Below, piece by piece: positions 43,231 to 53,152 of a stretch of DNA of 64,000 bases; within the stretch, counting starts at the first letter, position 1, and each line of letters begins with the position of its first letter. The position numbers and the translations under genes are program-made. The notes below the pieces were generated by a model. That model had not been told where the DNA came from and did not search any database. It saw only the letters and a list, made by a program, of their open reading frames with translations. The stretch covers positions 2,525,793 through 2,589,792 of the forward strand of contig NZ_JBEWCD010000002.1 in NCBI RefSeq assembly GCF_040530035.1. The letters run 5' to 3'. The DNA comes from Roseibium sp. HPY-6. GTDB taxonomy: Bacteria > Pseudomonadota > Alphaproteobacteria > Rhizobiales > Stappiaceae.

Positions 43231-44625
43231 TCAGAAATAAACGGAGGCCTTGGCGGGGGAGGCTTCAATCGTTTGCGAGACAATGTCCAGGGCGTTTACG
43301 AGTTGCTCGCGGTTGAGAGGCCCGCCGAGACCCAGCCTGACGGCCTCTGACGGAGCACCGGCCACCGTGAAGGCATCAGCCTCGACCAGACCGATCGGCA
43401 GGTTGCGCAATTGACTGACAAACGCAGAGCGGCTCCAGCCCTGCGGGAGTGAGAGCCAAAGGTGAAAGCCGTTCTGGTCTGCCAGATAGTCGAGTTTCTT
43501 GAAGCGTTTGGACGCCAGAACCTGGCGCGCGGCGCTTTCAGACCGGATTTCCTCCAGCAGCGCGGACGCCGTTCCGTTTTCGATCCAGATTGTTGCCAAC
43601 GCAACTGTGAGCGGCGAGGGCATGACCTGCTGTGTGCGGATCGCGCGCGAAAACTGCCAGGAGGCTCCACGACTTGGAGCAACAACATAGGCGAGCCGGA
43701 GCCCGGCACCGAGGGATTTTGAAAGAGAGCCGATATACCAGGTCAGTTCGGGCGCAAGCGCCGAAAACGGCAAAGGCGCGCTCGGGACGAGTTGACCGTA
43801 GGCATCATCTTCAAGGATCGCGACTCCGAATTTCCGGGCCACCGCCACAAGTTCCTGCCGGCGTTTATAGGGAACGGTTCTTGTCGTCGGGTTGTGCAAT
43901 GTCGGATTGAGATAAAGCACTTTCAGGTTTCCTGCCCTACAGGCCGCCTCAAAAGCTTCGGGAACAATACCGTTTTCATCGGTGTCCAGGCCTCGCAACT
44001 GCAGATGAAGCTGCGCGCAAATCGACCTGATGCCGGGATAGGTAACGGCTTCGCACGCGACCTGGTCCCCGGGGTTTGCAAGCATCGCAAGCAGACTGGA
44101 GAGTGCGGCCTGGGCACCGGGAGAAAACAGAATCTGTTCAGCTTGCGGTGCAAGTCCGACTCTCTCCAGCCAGCTGGCTGCTGCCGTTTGATCCTGATCC
44201 GAAGCCTCCAGGTTTTGATATCGCAGTAACGGCACCAGATCTGCCGTCAACCTCGCGAAGCTCTCCTGCATCAAGGCCGTCAGGTCATGGGTGTCCGGCT
44301 CAGGCGGAAGGTTCATGGAAAAATCAGGTGCACATTCGCGCGCAGGACCTGCGGCTACACTTTGCTGAAGAAAGTCACGACGCGGGTCTGTAACGAATGT
44401 TCCGCTGCCAACCTGTGACGACAGGAAGCCGCGCCTGCGTGCCTCCGTGTATCCGCGGGCAACGGTCGTGAAATCGAGCCCAAGCAGTTTGGCCAGATGA
44501 CGCTGCGCCGGCAATCTGTCTCCGGATTTCAGGCGGCCTGCCGAAAGATCGGCCTCGATGCTGTCGGCAATGGCGATGTAGCGCGGTGCGTTGCTGCTTG
44601 AAAGGTCGGGGCACCAGTCGGTCAT
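43231..44625 (-). CDS. MocR-type regulator (GntR wHTH fused to PLP aminotransferase fold)
   Basis: The 464-residue protein has a GntR winged helix at about residues 13-80 (SGDRLPAQRHLAKLLGLD, then VGSGTFVTD). An aminotransferase-like domain follows, in which the PLP Lys is in GSLSKSLGAGLRLAY near residue 302 and the PLP Asp in ILEDDAYGQL. MocR regulators usually act as PLP-responsive activators. The target is not obvious; the BNR gene upstream is in the same orientation. A tandem direct repeat lies just upstream of ATG 44625, which suggests autoregulation. Confidence 0.9.
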   Translation of the reverse strand: MTDWCPDLSSSNAPRYIAIADSIEADLSAGRLKSGDRLPAQRHLAKLLGLDFTTVARGYTEARRRGFLSSQVGSGTFVTDPRRDFLQQSVAAGPARECAPDFSMNLPPEPDTHDLTALMQESFARLTADLVPLLRYQNLEASDQDQTAAASWLERVGLAPQAEQILFSPGAQAALSSLLAMLANPGDQVACEAVTYPGIRSICAQLHLQLRGLDTDENGIVPEAFEAACRAGNLKVLYLNPTLHNPTTRTVPYKRRQELVAVARKFGVAILEDDAYGQLVPSAPLPFSALAPELTWYIGSLSKSLGAGLRLAYVVAPSRGASWQFSRAIRTQQVMPSPLTVALATIWIENGTASALLEEIRSESAARQVLASKRFKKLDYLADQNGFHLWLSLPQGWSRSAFVSQLRNLPIGLVEADAFTVAGAPSEAVRLGLGGPLNREQLVNALDIVSQTIEASPAKASVYF

Positions 44626-44646
44626 GCGTGAGTGATACTTTCCAAG

Positions 44647-44668
44647 ATTGACTGCATATTGACTGTAT
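44647..44668. promoter_or_regulatory. tandem 11-nt direct repeats upstream of the MocR gene
   Basis: ATTGACTGCAT (44647-44657) and ATTGACTGTAT (44658-44668) are head-to-tail with one mismatch and lie 22-43 bp before the MocR start. Direct repeats are the usual operator form for MocR regulators. One repeat contains TTGACT, and the site may overlap a promoter. Confidence 0.6.
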
Positions 44669-44822
44669 ATGTGATTTGGATTGCATTGTCACCCCAGTTA
44701 TAACAACGGCGCGGGCAAGTAACACTGTCTCGTCGTCCCGGCTCGCGAGGGGCTCGCGGAAAACAATCTGAACCTGAAGTCTAGATGCGGTCTTTGGGTT
44801 TGCTGTCTTTGTTATCCAACGA

Positions 44823-45983
44823 TCAGTTCCGGTCCATGACCTCGACAGAGAGAATAGTCGGCAGATGCCTGGCGATTTCGGTCCAGGTTTCGCCTTCATC
44901 GAAGCTGGCGTAGATCGAACCGGAGTTCGTGCCGAAATAAAGTCCGGCGGGGTCCCGGTTATCGCCTGCCATTGCCTGGCGCAGCACCGTAAAGAAACAG
45001 GCGGTCTGCGGCAGGCCTTCGCGCTTTGCCTCCCAGGTCTCGCCGCCATTTTCCGATTTCCAAACCGCGGCCGCCGCTTCCGGAGGAAATCGCCCCGCAG
45101 CATCGCCGTTGAGCGGAAAGGTCCAGATCGTTTGCGGATCTCGCGGGTGGACGCGGATGGGAAAGCCGAAGGTGGAGGGAAGCCCGGCGTTGATATCGTC
45201 CCAGCTTCGCCCGCCGTCGGAAGATCGCCAGACGCCATGATGGTTCTGCTGGTAAAGCAGATCGCCGCTCCCGGGTGCCAGCATCATGTTGTGAACACAG
45301 TGGCCGGTTTCCCCGTCGCTGGGGGCGGCTGGATGAGAGTGACCTTCGCAGGCGGCTGCATTGGAAAGTCGGTTGCGGCGCTCCCAGGTCTTTCCGCCAT
45401 CTTCCGTTGCGAAGATACCTGCGGCGGAAATCCCGATCCAGAGCCTGTCGGGATCGCCTGGGTCGGGGACGATCGTGTGCAGGACGAGTCCGGCTGCGCC
45501 GGGGTTCCAACTGCCGGATGAGGGATGGTTAGAAAGGCTTTCCACGTGGTGGAAGTTCTCGCCCTTGTCAGCGCTCGCAAGTAATCTCGCAGGTTTGGCC
45601 CCCGCGTAAAGCGTGCCGTGGGCGTCACAAAGCGACCAGATCTGCGTGAACGTATCCGCAAAAGGCAATTTGGCGTCCGTCCATCCGATCATCGCGGCAA
45701 AATCTGGGTCCTGCGCCGCCCAGTCATCAATCGTTCCCTTGGTGAGCTTTGTGAGTTTCCAGGAAGCCCCGCCATCTTGCGAACACCAGACGCCTGCGCC
45801 GTTCCAGTCGCCGCCACCACCGGCCCATATCGTGCCGCTCTCCGCGTCCCCGATGACGTGGTTGATCGGCCATCCATCGCAGAAAGGGCCCTCGACTGCC
45901 CAGCCCGATCGGTCTGCGCCGCCAGAAATCAGAAAGGCCCCTTTGGTGGTTCCAGTGAGAACCGTTAGCTCGCCGGTGCGCAT
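44823..45983 (-). CDS. Asp-box (BNR) repeat beta-propeller protein
   Basis: The 386-residue protein contains six Asp-box-like repeats: SQDGGASW, SADKGENF, TEDGGKTW, SSDGGRSW, SENGGETW and SFDEGETW. These mark a sialidase/VPS10-type propeller. There is no signal peptide and no evident catalytic set for sialidase, so a glycosidase call would be unsafe. I start it at ATG 45983 (MRTGELTVLTG). It is divergent from the amidohydrolase gene. Confidence 0.78.
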   Translation of the reverse strand: MRTGELTVLTGTTKGAFLISGGADRSGWAVEGPFCDGWPINHVIGDAESGTIWAGGGGDWNGAGVWCSQDGGASWKLTKLTKGTIDDWAAQDPDFAAMIGWTDAKLPFADTFTQIWSLCDAHGTLYAGAKPARLLASADKGENFHHVESLSNHPSSGSWNPGAAGLVLHTIVPDPGDPDRLWIGISAAGIFATEDGGKTWERRNRLSNAAACEGHSHPAAPSDGETGHCVHNMMLAPGSGDLLYQQNHHGVWRSSDGGRSWDDINAGLPSTFGFPIRVHPRDPQTIWTFPLNGDAAGRFPPEAAAAVWKSENGGETWEAKREGLPQTACFFTVLRQAMAGDNRDPAGLYFGTNSGSIYASFDEGETWTEIARHLPTILSVEVMDRN

Positions 45984-46175
45984 CTTCGTATCCCTCCCGT
46001 GGGCACCCAACTTTAGCACGCCACAAGCAAGTTTGCCTCGGTAACCGCATTTTTGGCGGTATCCGTGGAGTGGAATGAAATCAATTTTTTTAGATTAAGC
46101 ATAGAAAAATCGATTTTTTACAGATAAGGTTTGAGCTCGTTGACTGTTTCGAAGCGGGACGGATTGAGGTCAGGA
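45984..46175. promoter_or_regulatory. divergent promoter region of the BNR and amidohydrolase genes
   Basis: The 192-nt gap is AT-rich in its second half. It contains the palindrome AAAAATCGATTTTT (46105-46118) and TCAATTTTTTTAG just before it. The DNA suits promoters and possibly a histone-like or regulator site. Confidence 0.4.
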
Positions 46176-47069
46176 ATGCGGCGCGAACACTTGATTGCGG
46201 CTGGAGCTTACATTTCGCTGGTGATGACGATCGCGCCGGTTTCTGCGGACGGAACGCACGAACCGATCGGCGAGGATGTCTGGCAGCTGCCGCTTTTCGA
46301 TGCGCATGTTCACTACAAGGAACCGGCATGGGACAGGTACCCCGTCAAAAGCGTCATTGAGCTTATGGATGAGAACGGCGTTGCCATGGCGCTTGTGTCG
46401 TCAACGCCTGATGAAGGCACAATCATGCTTTGGGAATACGCGCCCAAGCGCATTATTACCGAACTCAGGCCCTATCACGGGGCGGCCGGATCTTCCAACT
46501 GGACCAAATCTGATGGCATGGACGCCTACCTGGAAGGCCGGCTGGAGCAATATCCGCATGAAGGCATCGGCGAGTTTCATATCCGCCAGCTGGATACCTC
46601 CGATGAGGCCCTTTTCCGCAAGATCATTTCAATGGCGAAAGAGCGGGATATCTACCTTCACGTTCATTCTGGAACGGAGCCGATCCGCTGGCTTTACGGT
46701 CTGGATCCGGACGTCAAGATCATTTGGGCACATGCGGGCCTGGGAACGCCGGCGCCTAAGGTATACGCGCTCATGGAAGAGTTTCCTGATCTGCTCGCTG
46801 ACACATCCTTGCGTGAATACAACATCCTCGGCAGGGGCGAGAACCTTGATCCACAGTGGCTGGAGATCATTTTCGACTTCCAGGACAGACTGATGATCGG
46901 GAGCGACACATGGGTCAACAGTCAGTGGGACAGCTATTCGGAAATTATAACGATGAACCGGCGCTGGCTGTCTAAAATGCCGCGAGATGTCGCGGAGAAG
47001 ATCGCCTACAAAAATGCCGAGCGCGTATTTGGGCGCGACATTTCTCTGGAGCAGATCGGTACGCGCTGA
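46176..47069 (+). CDS. exported amidohydrolase-fold (TIM-barrel) protein
   Basis: The 297-residue protein has a signal peptide (HLIAAGAYISLVMTIAPVSA). An amidohydrolase_2 barrel follows: DAHVHY at residues 42-47, HVHSG near residue 170, AHAGLG near residue 189 and GSDT near residue 245, which are the usual metal ligands. It is probably a periplasmic hydrolase or decarboxylase-like enzyme. ATG 46176 gives GAGG with 6 nt spacing. It converges on purN, with 24 nt between their ends. Confidence 0.8.
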   Translation: MRREHLIAAGAYISLVMTIAPVSADGTHEPIGEDVWQLPLFDAHVHYKEPAWDRYPVKSVIELMDENGVAMALVSSTPDEGTIMLWEYAPKRIITELRPYHGAAGSSNWTKSDGMDAYLEGRLEQYPHEGIGEFHIRQLDTSDEALFRKIISMAKERDIYLHVHSGTEPIRWLYGLDPDVKIIWAHAGLGTPAPKVYALMEEFPDLLADTSLREYNILGRGENLDPQWLEIIFDFQDRLMIGSDTWVNSQWDSYSEIITMNRRWLSKMPRDVAEKIAYKNAERVFGRDISLEQIGTR

Positions 47070-47093
47070 TGCCGGCCCGGATTGCCAAAAATG

Positions 47094-47744
47094 TTATTGC
47101 GGCCAGATCAGCCCGGTATCCGCTTCCTGGCCCGTGTCGCTCAGCACGCGTGTGCCTGCGACCTTTGCTTTCCCGGAAGCAACCAGCTCCAGTGCCTTGG
47201 GATAAATCTTGTGCTCGATCTCAAGAACGCGGGCCGCCAGCGTGTCCGGTGTGTCGTGATCGAGGACCGGAACAGCTCCTTGAATGATGATCGGGCCGTC
47301 ATCCATTTCAGCCGAAACGAAATGCACGGTCGCGCCGTGCAGCTTCACGCCTTCGTCGAGCGCGCGCTCGTGTGTTGCCAGCCCCTTGAACGAGGGCAGG
47401 AGTGCCGGATGAATGTTGATCATGCGGCCCGACCAGGCGTTGACAAGATAAGGCGTCAGGATGCGCATGAACCCTGCAAGCGCGACCAGATCGATCTTGT
47501 GCTCCTTAAGGACATCATTGATCGCGCGTTCAAAAGCTTCCCGGTCGCCCGAAAAGTCCTTGTGGTCGACAACTGCGGTCGCAATATTGAACTCCGCTGC
47601 CCGCTCAAGACCCTTGGCATCCGGCCGGTTGGCGATCACGAGCGCTATTTCTGCCGGAAAGGCCGGAACCATCGCGGCGGAAATCAGAGCGCCCATGTTG
47701 GAGCCACGGCCCGATATCAGAACAGCTGTCCTTTTGCGGCTCAT
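47094..47744 (-). CDS. purN: phosphoribosylglycinamide formyltransferase
   Basis: PurN transfers a formyl group from 10-formyl-THF to GAR. The 216-residue sequence has SGRGSNM at residues 11-17, the catalytic motif [12 protein letters not shown] near residue 112, and VHFV with DDGPII. Its ATG overlaps the purM stop by 4 nt (ATGA), so the two are translationally coupled. Confidence 0.96.
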   Translation of the reverse strand: MSRKRTAVLISGRGSNMGALISAAMVPAFPAEIALVIANRPDAKGLERAAEFNIATAVVDHKDFSGDREAFERAINDVLKEHKIDLVALAGFMRILTPYLVNAWSGRMINIHPALLPSFKGLATHERALDEGVKLHGATVHFVSAEMDDGPIIIQGAVPVLDHDTPDTLAARVLEIEHKIYPKALELVASGKAKVAGTRVLSDTGQEADTGLIWPQ

Positions 47745-48823
47745 GCCGACAGATCCAGTGTATTGTCGAAAAGGACTGGCTCGGCACCGGCGTCAGTGAT
47801 GTGTCCGATTGCGATGACCGTTTCTCCTGCTTCTTCCACAGAACGTGAAACCGCTTCAGCTTCTTGCGCCGACACGACGATCACCATGCCGACACCGCAG
47901 TTGAACGTGCGCAGCATCTCGTGCTCCGCGACACCGCCTGTCTTTGCAAGCCACGAAAAGACGCCCGGGACGCTGATTGACGCCAGATCGATGCGGGCCG
48001 AGCACTTCTCGGGAAGGACACGTGGCAGGTTTTCCGGAAGTCCGCCGCCGGTAATATGCGCAAGCGCCTTGATCCCCGTTGTTGCCCGCAGTGCCGCCAG
48101 CACCGGTTTCACGTAGATCCTGGTCGGCTCCATCAGAACTTCGCCAAGGGTTCTGCCACTCTCAAACGGTGCTGCATCGGACCAGGACAGTCCGGCAAGT
48201 TCCATGATTTTGCGGACCATCGAGTAGCCGTTTGAATGAACGCCGGAGGAGGCAAGTCCAAGGAGCACGTCACCCGTTTCAACATCTTTGCGCGGCAGGA
48301 TTGATCCCCGTTCCACGGCGCCGACGGAAAATCCTGCCAGATCATAGTCGCCGTCGCCGTACATACCCGGCATCTCGGCGGTTTCTCCTCCGATCAGGGC
48401 CGCGCCAGACTGCTTGCATCCATCTGCAATCCCCGCGACGACATCGGTCGCGGTATCCACATCAAGCGCGCCCGTTGCAAAATAGTCGAGAAAAAACAGC
48501 GGTTCAGCGCCCTGGACAACAAGATCGTTGACGCACATTGCGACAAGATCGATACCGACTGTGCGATGCTGGCCGGTTTCGATTGCGATTTTCAGTTTCG
48601 TTCCGACACCGTCATTCGCTGCCACCAGGACGGGATCCTTGAAGCCGGCGCCTTTCAGGTCGAAAAGCCCGCCAAATCCACCGATATCGCTGTCAGCACC
48701 AGGCCGTGCCGTCGCTTTGACCAACGGCTTGATGCGGTCGACCAATGCGTTTCCGGCGTCGATATCGACACCGGCGTCGGCATAGGTGAGGCCGTTGCTT
48801 TCTGAAGGCTTGGAATGGCTCAT
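47741..48823 (-). CDS. purM: phosphoribosylformylglycinamidine cyclo-ligase
   Basis: PurM makes AIR from FGAM. The 360-residue sequence has the family motifs [29 protein letters not shown] and [11 protein letters not shown]. It precedes purN in the standard purM-purN operon. The start ATG 48823 lies in a 229-nt gap shared with the divergent PerM-family gene. Confidence 0.97.
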   Translation of the reverse strand: MSHSKPSESNGLTYADAGVDIDAGNALVDRIKPLVKATARPGADSDIGGFGGLFDLKGAGFKDPVLVAANDGVGTKLKIAIETGQHRTVGIDLVAMCVNDLVVQGAEPLFFLDYFATGALDVDTATDVVAGIADGCKQSGAALIGGETAEMPGMYGDGDYDLAGFSVGAVERGSILPRKDVETGDVLLGLASSGVHSNGYSMVRKIMELAGLSWSDAAPFESGRTLGEVLMEPTRIYVKPVLAALRATTGIKALAHITGGGLPENLPRVLPEKCSARIDLASISVPGVFSWLAKTGGVAEHEMLRTFNCGVGMVIVVSAQEAEAVSRSVEEAGETVIAIGHITDAGAEPVLFDNTLDLSA

Positions 48824-49052
48824 GGCGGCTCCAGACTGTTTCGTGGCACACGGATGGAAAATGCATGCTCAACTGACCTTGCCGCGCATACAGCCTTACC
48901 GCCTTTTTCACAAGGGCTGGCCGCAGTCTTCACAGGCAAATCCACCTCTTGACCGCCGAGCGCCTGCCGACCTAAGAGCATTGGTGGCATCCAACCAAGA
49001 CCCGTGCAATGTATAGTGCATGGATACCTAGTGCCGTTTGAGGGGAATGTTT
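48824..49052. promoter_or_regulatory. divergent promoter region of purM and the PerM-family gene
   Basis: A TATAGT hexamer at 49012-49017 could be the -10 box for the plus-strand gene, but no good -35 box lies at the right distance. I found no open frame or palindrome of note. Confidence 0.3.
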
Positions 49053-50138
49053 ATGACTTTACGCCGTCAGGTACAGTTCTGGTTGCTCTCCCTGGCTGTT
49101 TTCTGCGTGTTCTTATATATCTTTTCCAGCGTACTTCTGCCGTTTGTGGCAGGAATGGCGGTGGCCTATTTGCTTGATCCTGTCTGCGATCGCCTTGAAA
49201 AACTCGGCATGCAGCGTTTATGGGCCACGCTGACGATACTGTTCACATTCATTCTCGTGCTTGTCGTATTTTTCGTTTTGCTGCTCCCGGTACTGGGCAA
49301 TCAGCTTGCGTCGTTTCTGGAGAATTTCCCGGACCTGGTGCGACGCCTCCAGGCTCTTCTTGCAAAATATTTTCCCGCGAATCTGGCGAGTCTTGCCGGG
49401 CTTTCTCCTGAAGACCTGCAGGCATCCATGACCGATCTGATCGGGCAGGGGGCCTCCGTGATCGGTAAACTGGCCCAGTCGATCTGGAGCGGCGGGCAGG
49501 CTTTGCTGTCGATCCTGTCCTTGTTCGTCATTACGCCTGTTGTCGCGTTCTATCTGCTCTTGGACTGGGACCATATGGTCGAACGCATCGATAGCTGGAT
49601 CCCGAGAGATCACCTTGTCGAAATCCGCGCGCTTGCCTCCGAAATGGATGCTGCGGTTGCCGGGTTTGTGCGCGGACAGGTGTCGGTGTGTGTCATCCTT
49701 GGATTTTTTTACGCGATTTCGCTGGCGCTTGTCGGGCTTAACTTCGGGCTGCTGATCGGCATGGTTGCTGGTCTGGTGAGCTTCATTCCCTTCGTGGGGG
49801 CAGCGCTTGGGCTTGTTCTGTCGGTCGGCATTGCCATTGTCCAGTTTTGGCCGGATTGGCCATGGATTCTGGTGGTCGGCGCTATCTTCGCCGTTGGTCA
49901 GTTTTTGGAAGGCAATATCCTGCAGCCCAAGCTTGTCGGCGAGAGCACAGGCCTTCATCCTGTAACCCTGATGTTCGCCCTGTTTGCCTTTGGATATCTC
50001 TTTGGATTTGTGGGGATGCTTATTGCCGTTCCGGCTGCGGCGATGATCGGCGTGCTTGCGCGCTTTGGGCTGAAGCAGTACCTAGCAAGTCCGGTCTACA
50101 AGGGAATTGACCGCTCGACGACAGCGACCAAAGAGTAA
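49053..50138 (+). CDS. AI-2E/PerM family transporter
   Basis: The 361-residue integral membrane protein has about eight hydrophobic segments and the family pattern, including PFVAGMAVAYLLDPV near residue 28, FYLLLDWDHM and the late LVGESTGLHPVTLMFALFAFG. Members are called AI-2 exporters or permeases, but transport has been shown for few. I chose ATG 49053 with AGGGG 7-8 nt upstream; the ATG at 49047 is too close to it. It is upstream of hdaA, with an 11-nt gap. Confidence 0.88.
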   Translation: MTLRRQVQFWLLSLAVFCVFLYIFSSVLLPFVAGMAVAYLLDPVCDRLEKLGMQRLWATLTILFTFILVLVVFFVLLLPVLGNQLASFLENFPDLVRRLQALLAKYFPANLASLAGLSPEDLQASMTDLIGQGASVIGKLAQSIWSGGQALLSILSLFVITPVVAFYLLLDWDHMVERIDSWIPRDHLVEIRALASEMDAAVAGFVRGQVSVCVILGFFYAISLALVGLNFGLLIGMVAGLVSFIPFVGAALGLVLSVGIAIVQFWPDWPWILVVGAIFAVGQFLEGNILQPKLVGESTGLHPVTLMFALFAFGYLFGFVGMLIAVPAAAMIGVLARFGLKQYLASPVYKGIDRSTTATKE

Positions 50139-50149
50139 GTGACACGACT

Positions 50150-50827
50150 ATGGCGGAACCACCGCGTCAGTTACCGTTAGAGCTACCGCACGAGGCTGCT
50201 CTTGGCCGCGACGATTACCTGGTTGGTGCGTCGAACAGGGCTGCATTTGAGCTTTTGGAGCGTTGGCCGGAATGGCCGTCGCCAGTCGTGATCCTGGCAG
50301 GTCCCGTCGGCTCGGGAAAAACACATCTCGTTCGCGCCTTTGAAGACGAATACCGGGCACTGGTCGTGTCTGCGCACCACTTGCAGGAGTTTGCAGTCAA
50401 AGACCTTGTCGCGGCTCCCGTTGCGATTGTCGAAAACGCTCATCTCGGCGTGGATGATACGGCGCTTTTCCACTTGCTGAACGCTTCAAGGCAGGCCGGT
50501 AAAAACGTTCTGATAACCAGCCGGACATGGCCGGCCGCCTGGAAGATCAAGCTCCCCGATCTGATGTCGCGCTTGCGGGCCGCAACGCCCGTCGAAATAC
50601 TGGAGCCTGATGACGAGTTGTTGCGACGTGTGCTCGTAAAGCTGTTTTCCGATCGTCAGATTTCCGTCGACATTGGCGTCGTGGACTATCTCGTCGTGCG
50701 CATGGAGCGCTCGCTTGATGTCGCAATACGCGCGGTTGAGGCAATCGACCAGGAGGCATTGGCAGGGCGCGTCAAAATTACCAAACCGCTCGCAGGCAGG
50801 GTTTTGGAAAATGTGCATAAGGGCTAG
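50150..50827 (+). CDS. hdaA: DnaA-related regulatory ATPase HdaA
   Basis: HdaA promotes hydrolysis of DnaA-ATP together with the sliding clamp and so limits re-initiation. The 225-residue protein is a DnaA-like AAA+ domain with Walker A GPVGSGKTH near residue 52 and a short N-terminal clamp-binding segment QLPLEL at residues 7-12. The Walker B-like motif reads VENAH. It sits between the PerM-family gene and ppk, as in other Rhizobiales. Confidence 0.9.
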   Translation: MAEPPRQLPLELPHEAALGRDDYLVGASNRAAFELLERWPEWPSPVVILAGPVGSGKTHLVRAFEDEYRALVVSAHHLQEFAVKDLVAAPVAIVENAHLGVDDTALFHLLNASRQAGKNVLITSRTWPAAWKIKLPDLMSRLRAATPVEILEPDDELLRRVLVKLFSDRQISVDIGVVDYLVVRMERSLDVAIRAVEAIDQEALAGRVKITKPLAGRVLENVHKG

Positions 50828-50940
50828 GAAATTTGCTGTGTGCGACATTGGTGTCATAGGCGCACTGTCGCTACCATGCTACTCACGCCGGGCCGAGCCG
50901 GTAGACGGGCCGCCTGTGTTACAGTGCGAGGATGGGGTTG

Positions 50941-53151
50941 ATGAACGAAACGACTGATTTTTCGGATATCGTCGCTGCCTCGTCGGACCTGCGCGGAGAG
51001 GAAGAAACACCGGTTGAGATCGACCTCGCGCGCACGCCTGAGCGATTTATGAACCGCGAAGTATCGTGGTTGCAGTTCAATCTGCGTGTCCTTGAAGAAG
51101 CGATGAATCCGAACCATCCGCTCCTGGAGCGTGTTCGTTTTCTGTCGATTTCAGCGAACAATCTCGATGAGTTCTTCATGGTCCGCGTCGCCGGTCTGCG
51201 TGGACAGCAGCGCGCGGAGGTGACCAATCTATCTGATGATGGTCTGACTCCTACGGAGCAGCTCGAAAAGATCAGCGAAGCGGTGCGGAACCTGCAAGCC
51301 TCGCAACAAAAAATCTGGGGCGACCTGCACCTTGAGATTGCCGAAAAGGGTATTGAGATCGTTCATCGGGACGCTTTGAACGAGGCCGACAGGATCTGGC
51401 TGCAGGATTATTTCCTCGGATATGTGTTTCCGGTATTAACACCGCTCGCAATTGATCCGGCGCACCCGTTCCCGTTCATCCCCAATCTTGGGTTCTCAAT
51501 TGTTTTCGAGCTCGTTCCGACATCCGGCGGGCGCGGCATGATTGCGTTGCTCAGGATCCCGAACCAGGTCGAACGCTTTGTCCGTCTGCCCGACAACGAA
51601 AACGGCGCTGCGCGTTTTATCGCCATTGAACGTGTCGTAAGCATGTTTATCGGCCGCCTGTTCCCCGGATATGAAATCCGCGGCAAGGGCGCGTTCCGCG
51701 TTATCCGGGACAGCGACCTGGAGATCGAGGAAGAGGCGGAAGATCTCGTCCGGCTGTTCGAAAGCGCGCTAAAGCGCCGGCGCCGGGGGTCGGTTATCCG
51801 GCTTGAAATCCAGGAAACGACGCCGCCGGCACTGCAGGAATTTGTCGCCGATGCGCTTGATGTCGGCAAGAGCGAGATCTTTCTGGCAAATGGCCTGCTG
51901 GCGCTGAACAATCTGTCACAAATAGTCGATCTGGAACGGCCTGATCTCAAATTCGAGCCCTACACGGCCCGCTTTCCGGAACGCATCCGCGAGCACGGGG
52001 GTGATTGCCTGGCAGCGATCCATCAAAAGGATATCGTTGTCCATCATCCTTACGAAGCTTTCGATGTTGTCGTTCAGTATCTGCGCCAGGCCGCACGCGA
52101 TCCGAATGTCGTTGCGATCAAGCAGACTCTTTACCGAACCTCCAACAACTCGCCGATCGTCAAGGCCCTTGCCGAAGCCGCCGAGGCCGGAAAGTCCGTT
52201 ACGGCGCTGGTGGAGTTGAAGGCCAGGTTTGACGAAGAAGCCAATATCAAGTGGGCGCGCGATTTGGAGCGCGCAGGCGTTCAGGTGGTTTTCGGCTTTA
52301 TCGAGCTGAAAACGCACTCGAAACTGTCCATGGTGATCAAGCGGGAACATGGTCAGCTTAAGACCTACTGCCACATAGGCACCGGAAACTATCATCCGAT
52401 CACGGCGCGCATTTACGAGGATCTCTCGTTCTTCACGGATGATCCGGGGATCGCAGAAGATGCGGCAAGGGTCTTCAATTTCATAACCGGGTACGCCGAA
52501 CCTGACGAACTCAATCACCTGCTTGTGTCGCCGGTGAACCTGCGAAGCCGGATGCTGGAGCTGACAGAGGCTGAAATCGATCATGCGAAAGCGGGGCGGC
52601 CTGCCCAAATCTGGATGAAGATGAATTCTCTGGTTGATCCGGAGATAATCGATGCGCTCTACAAGGCCAGCCAGGCGGGCGTCCAGATTGATCTGGTGAT
52701 CCGGGGCATATGTTGTCTGCGACCCGGCATTGCCGGTTTGTCAGAGAACATCCGGGTGAAATCGATCGTTGGCCGCTTCCTGGAGCATTCGCGGATCTTT
52801 TGCTTCGGAAACGGACATGGCCTGCCGTCGCCGGAGGCGCATGTCTACATCGGTTCTGCCGACCTGATGCCCCGAAACATCGACCGGAGGGTGGAGGTCC
52901 TGACGCCGCTTCTCACCGCGACGGTTCACGAACAGGTCCTCGATCAGATCATGGTTGCAAACCTGAAGGACAACGAACAAAGCTGGCGCATCTTGTGCGA
53001 CGGCAGCCATGAACGTATAGAGCCGGGCGCGAACGAGGAACCTTTCAACGCGCACCGCTATTTCATGACCAATCCTTCACTTTCAGGCAGGGGCAAATCC
53101 TTGAAGAGCGACCGACCCAAACCGTTCCTGAAACGGCAAAAAAGAGGATAA
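50941..53151 (+). CDS. ppk: polyphosphate kinase 1
   Basis: PPK1 makes polyphosphate from ATP. The 736-residue protein has the N-domain start [46 protein letters not shown] and the motif [12 protein letters not shown], which contains the His expected to be phosphorylated. I chose ATG 50941 because GAGG lies 9 nt upstream; an ATG at 50932 overlaps that site. One base separates its stop from ppx. Confidence 0.96.
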   Translation: MNETTDFSDIVAASSDLRGEEETPVEIDLARTPERFMNREVSWLQFNLRVLEEAMNPNHPLLERVRFLSISANNLDEFFMVRVAGLRGQQRAEVTNLSDDGLTPTEQLEKISEAVRNLQASQQKIWGDLHLEIAEKGIEIVHRDALNEADRIWLQDYFLGYVFPVLTPLAIDPAHPFPFIPNLGFSIVFELVPTSGGRGMIALLRIPNQVERFVRLPDNENGAARFIAIERVVSMFIGRLFPGYEIRGKGAFRVIRDSDLEIEEEAEDLVRLFESALKRRRRGSVIRLEIQETTPPALQEFVADALDVGKSEIFLANGLLALNNLSQIVDLERPDLKFEPYTARFPERIREHGGDCLAAIHQKDIVVHHPYEAFDVVVQYLRQAARDPNVVAIKQTLYRTSNNSPIVKALAEAAEAGKSVTALVELKARFDEEANIKWARDLERAGVQVVFGFIELKTHSKLSMVIKREHGQLKTYCHIGTGNYHPITARIYEDLSFFTDDPGIAEDAARVFNFITGYAEPDELNHLLVSPVNLRSRMLELTEAEIDHAKAGRPAQIWMKMNSLVDPEIIDALYKASQAGVQIDLVIRGICCLRPGIAGLSENIRVKSIVGRFLEHSRIFCFGNGHGLPSPEAHVYIGSADLMPRNIDRRVEVLTPLLTATVHEQVLDQIMVANLKDNEQSWRILCDGSHERIEPGANEEPFNAHRYFMTNPSLSGRGKSLKSDRPKPFLKRQKRG

Positions 53152-53152
53152 C

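Noticed and set aside
44823..45983. Sialidase call for the Asp-box protein
   Set aside because: Asp-boxes show a propeller fold only. The arginine triad and nucleophile of sialidases are not evident, and there is no signal peptide.
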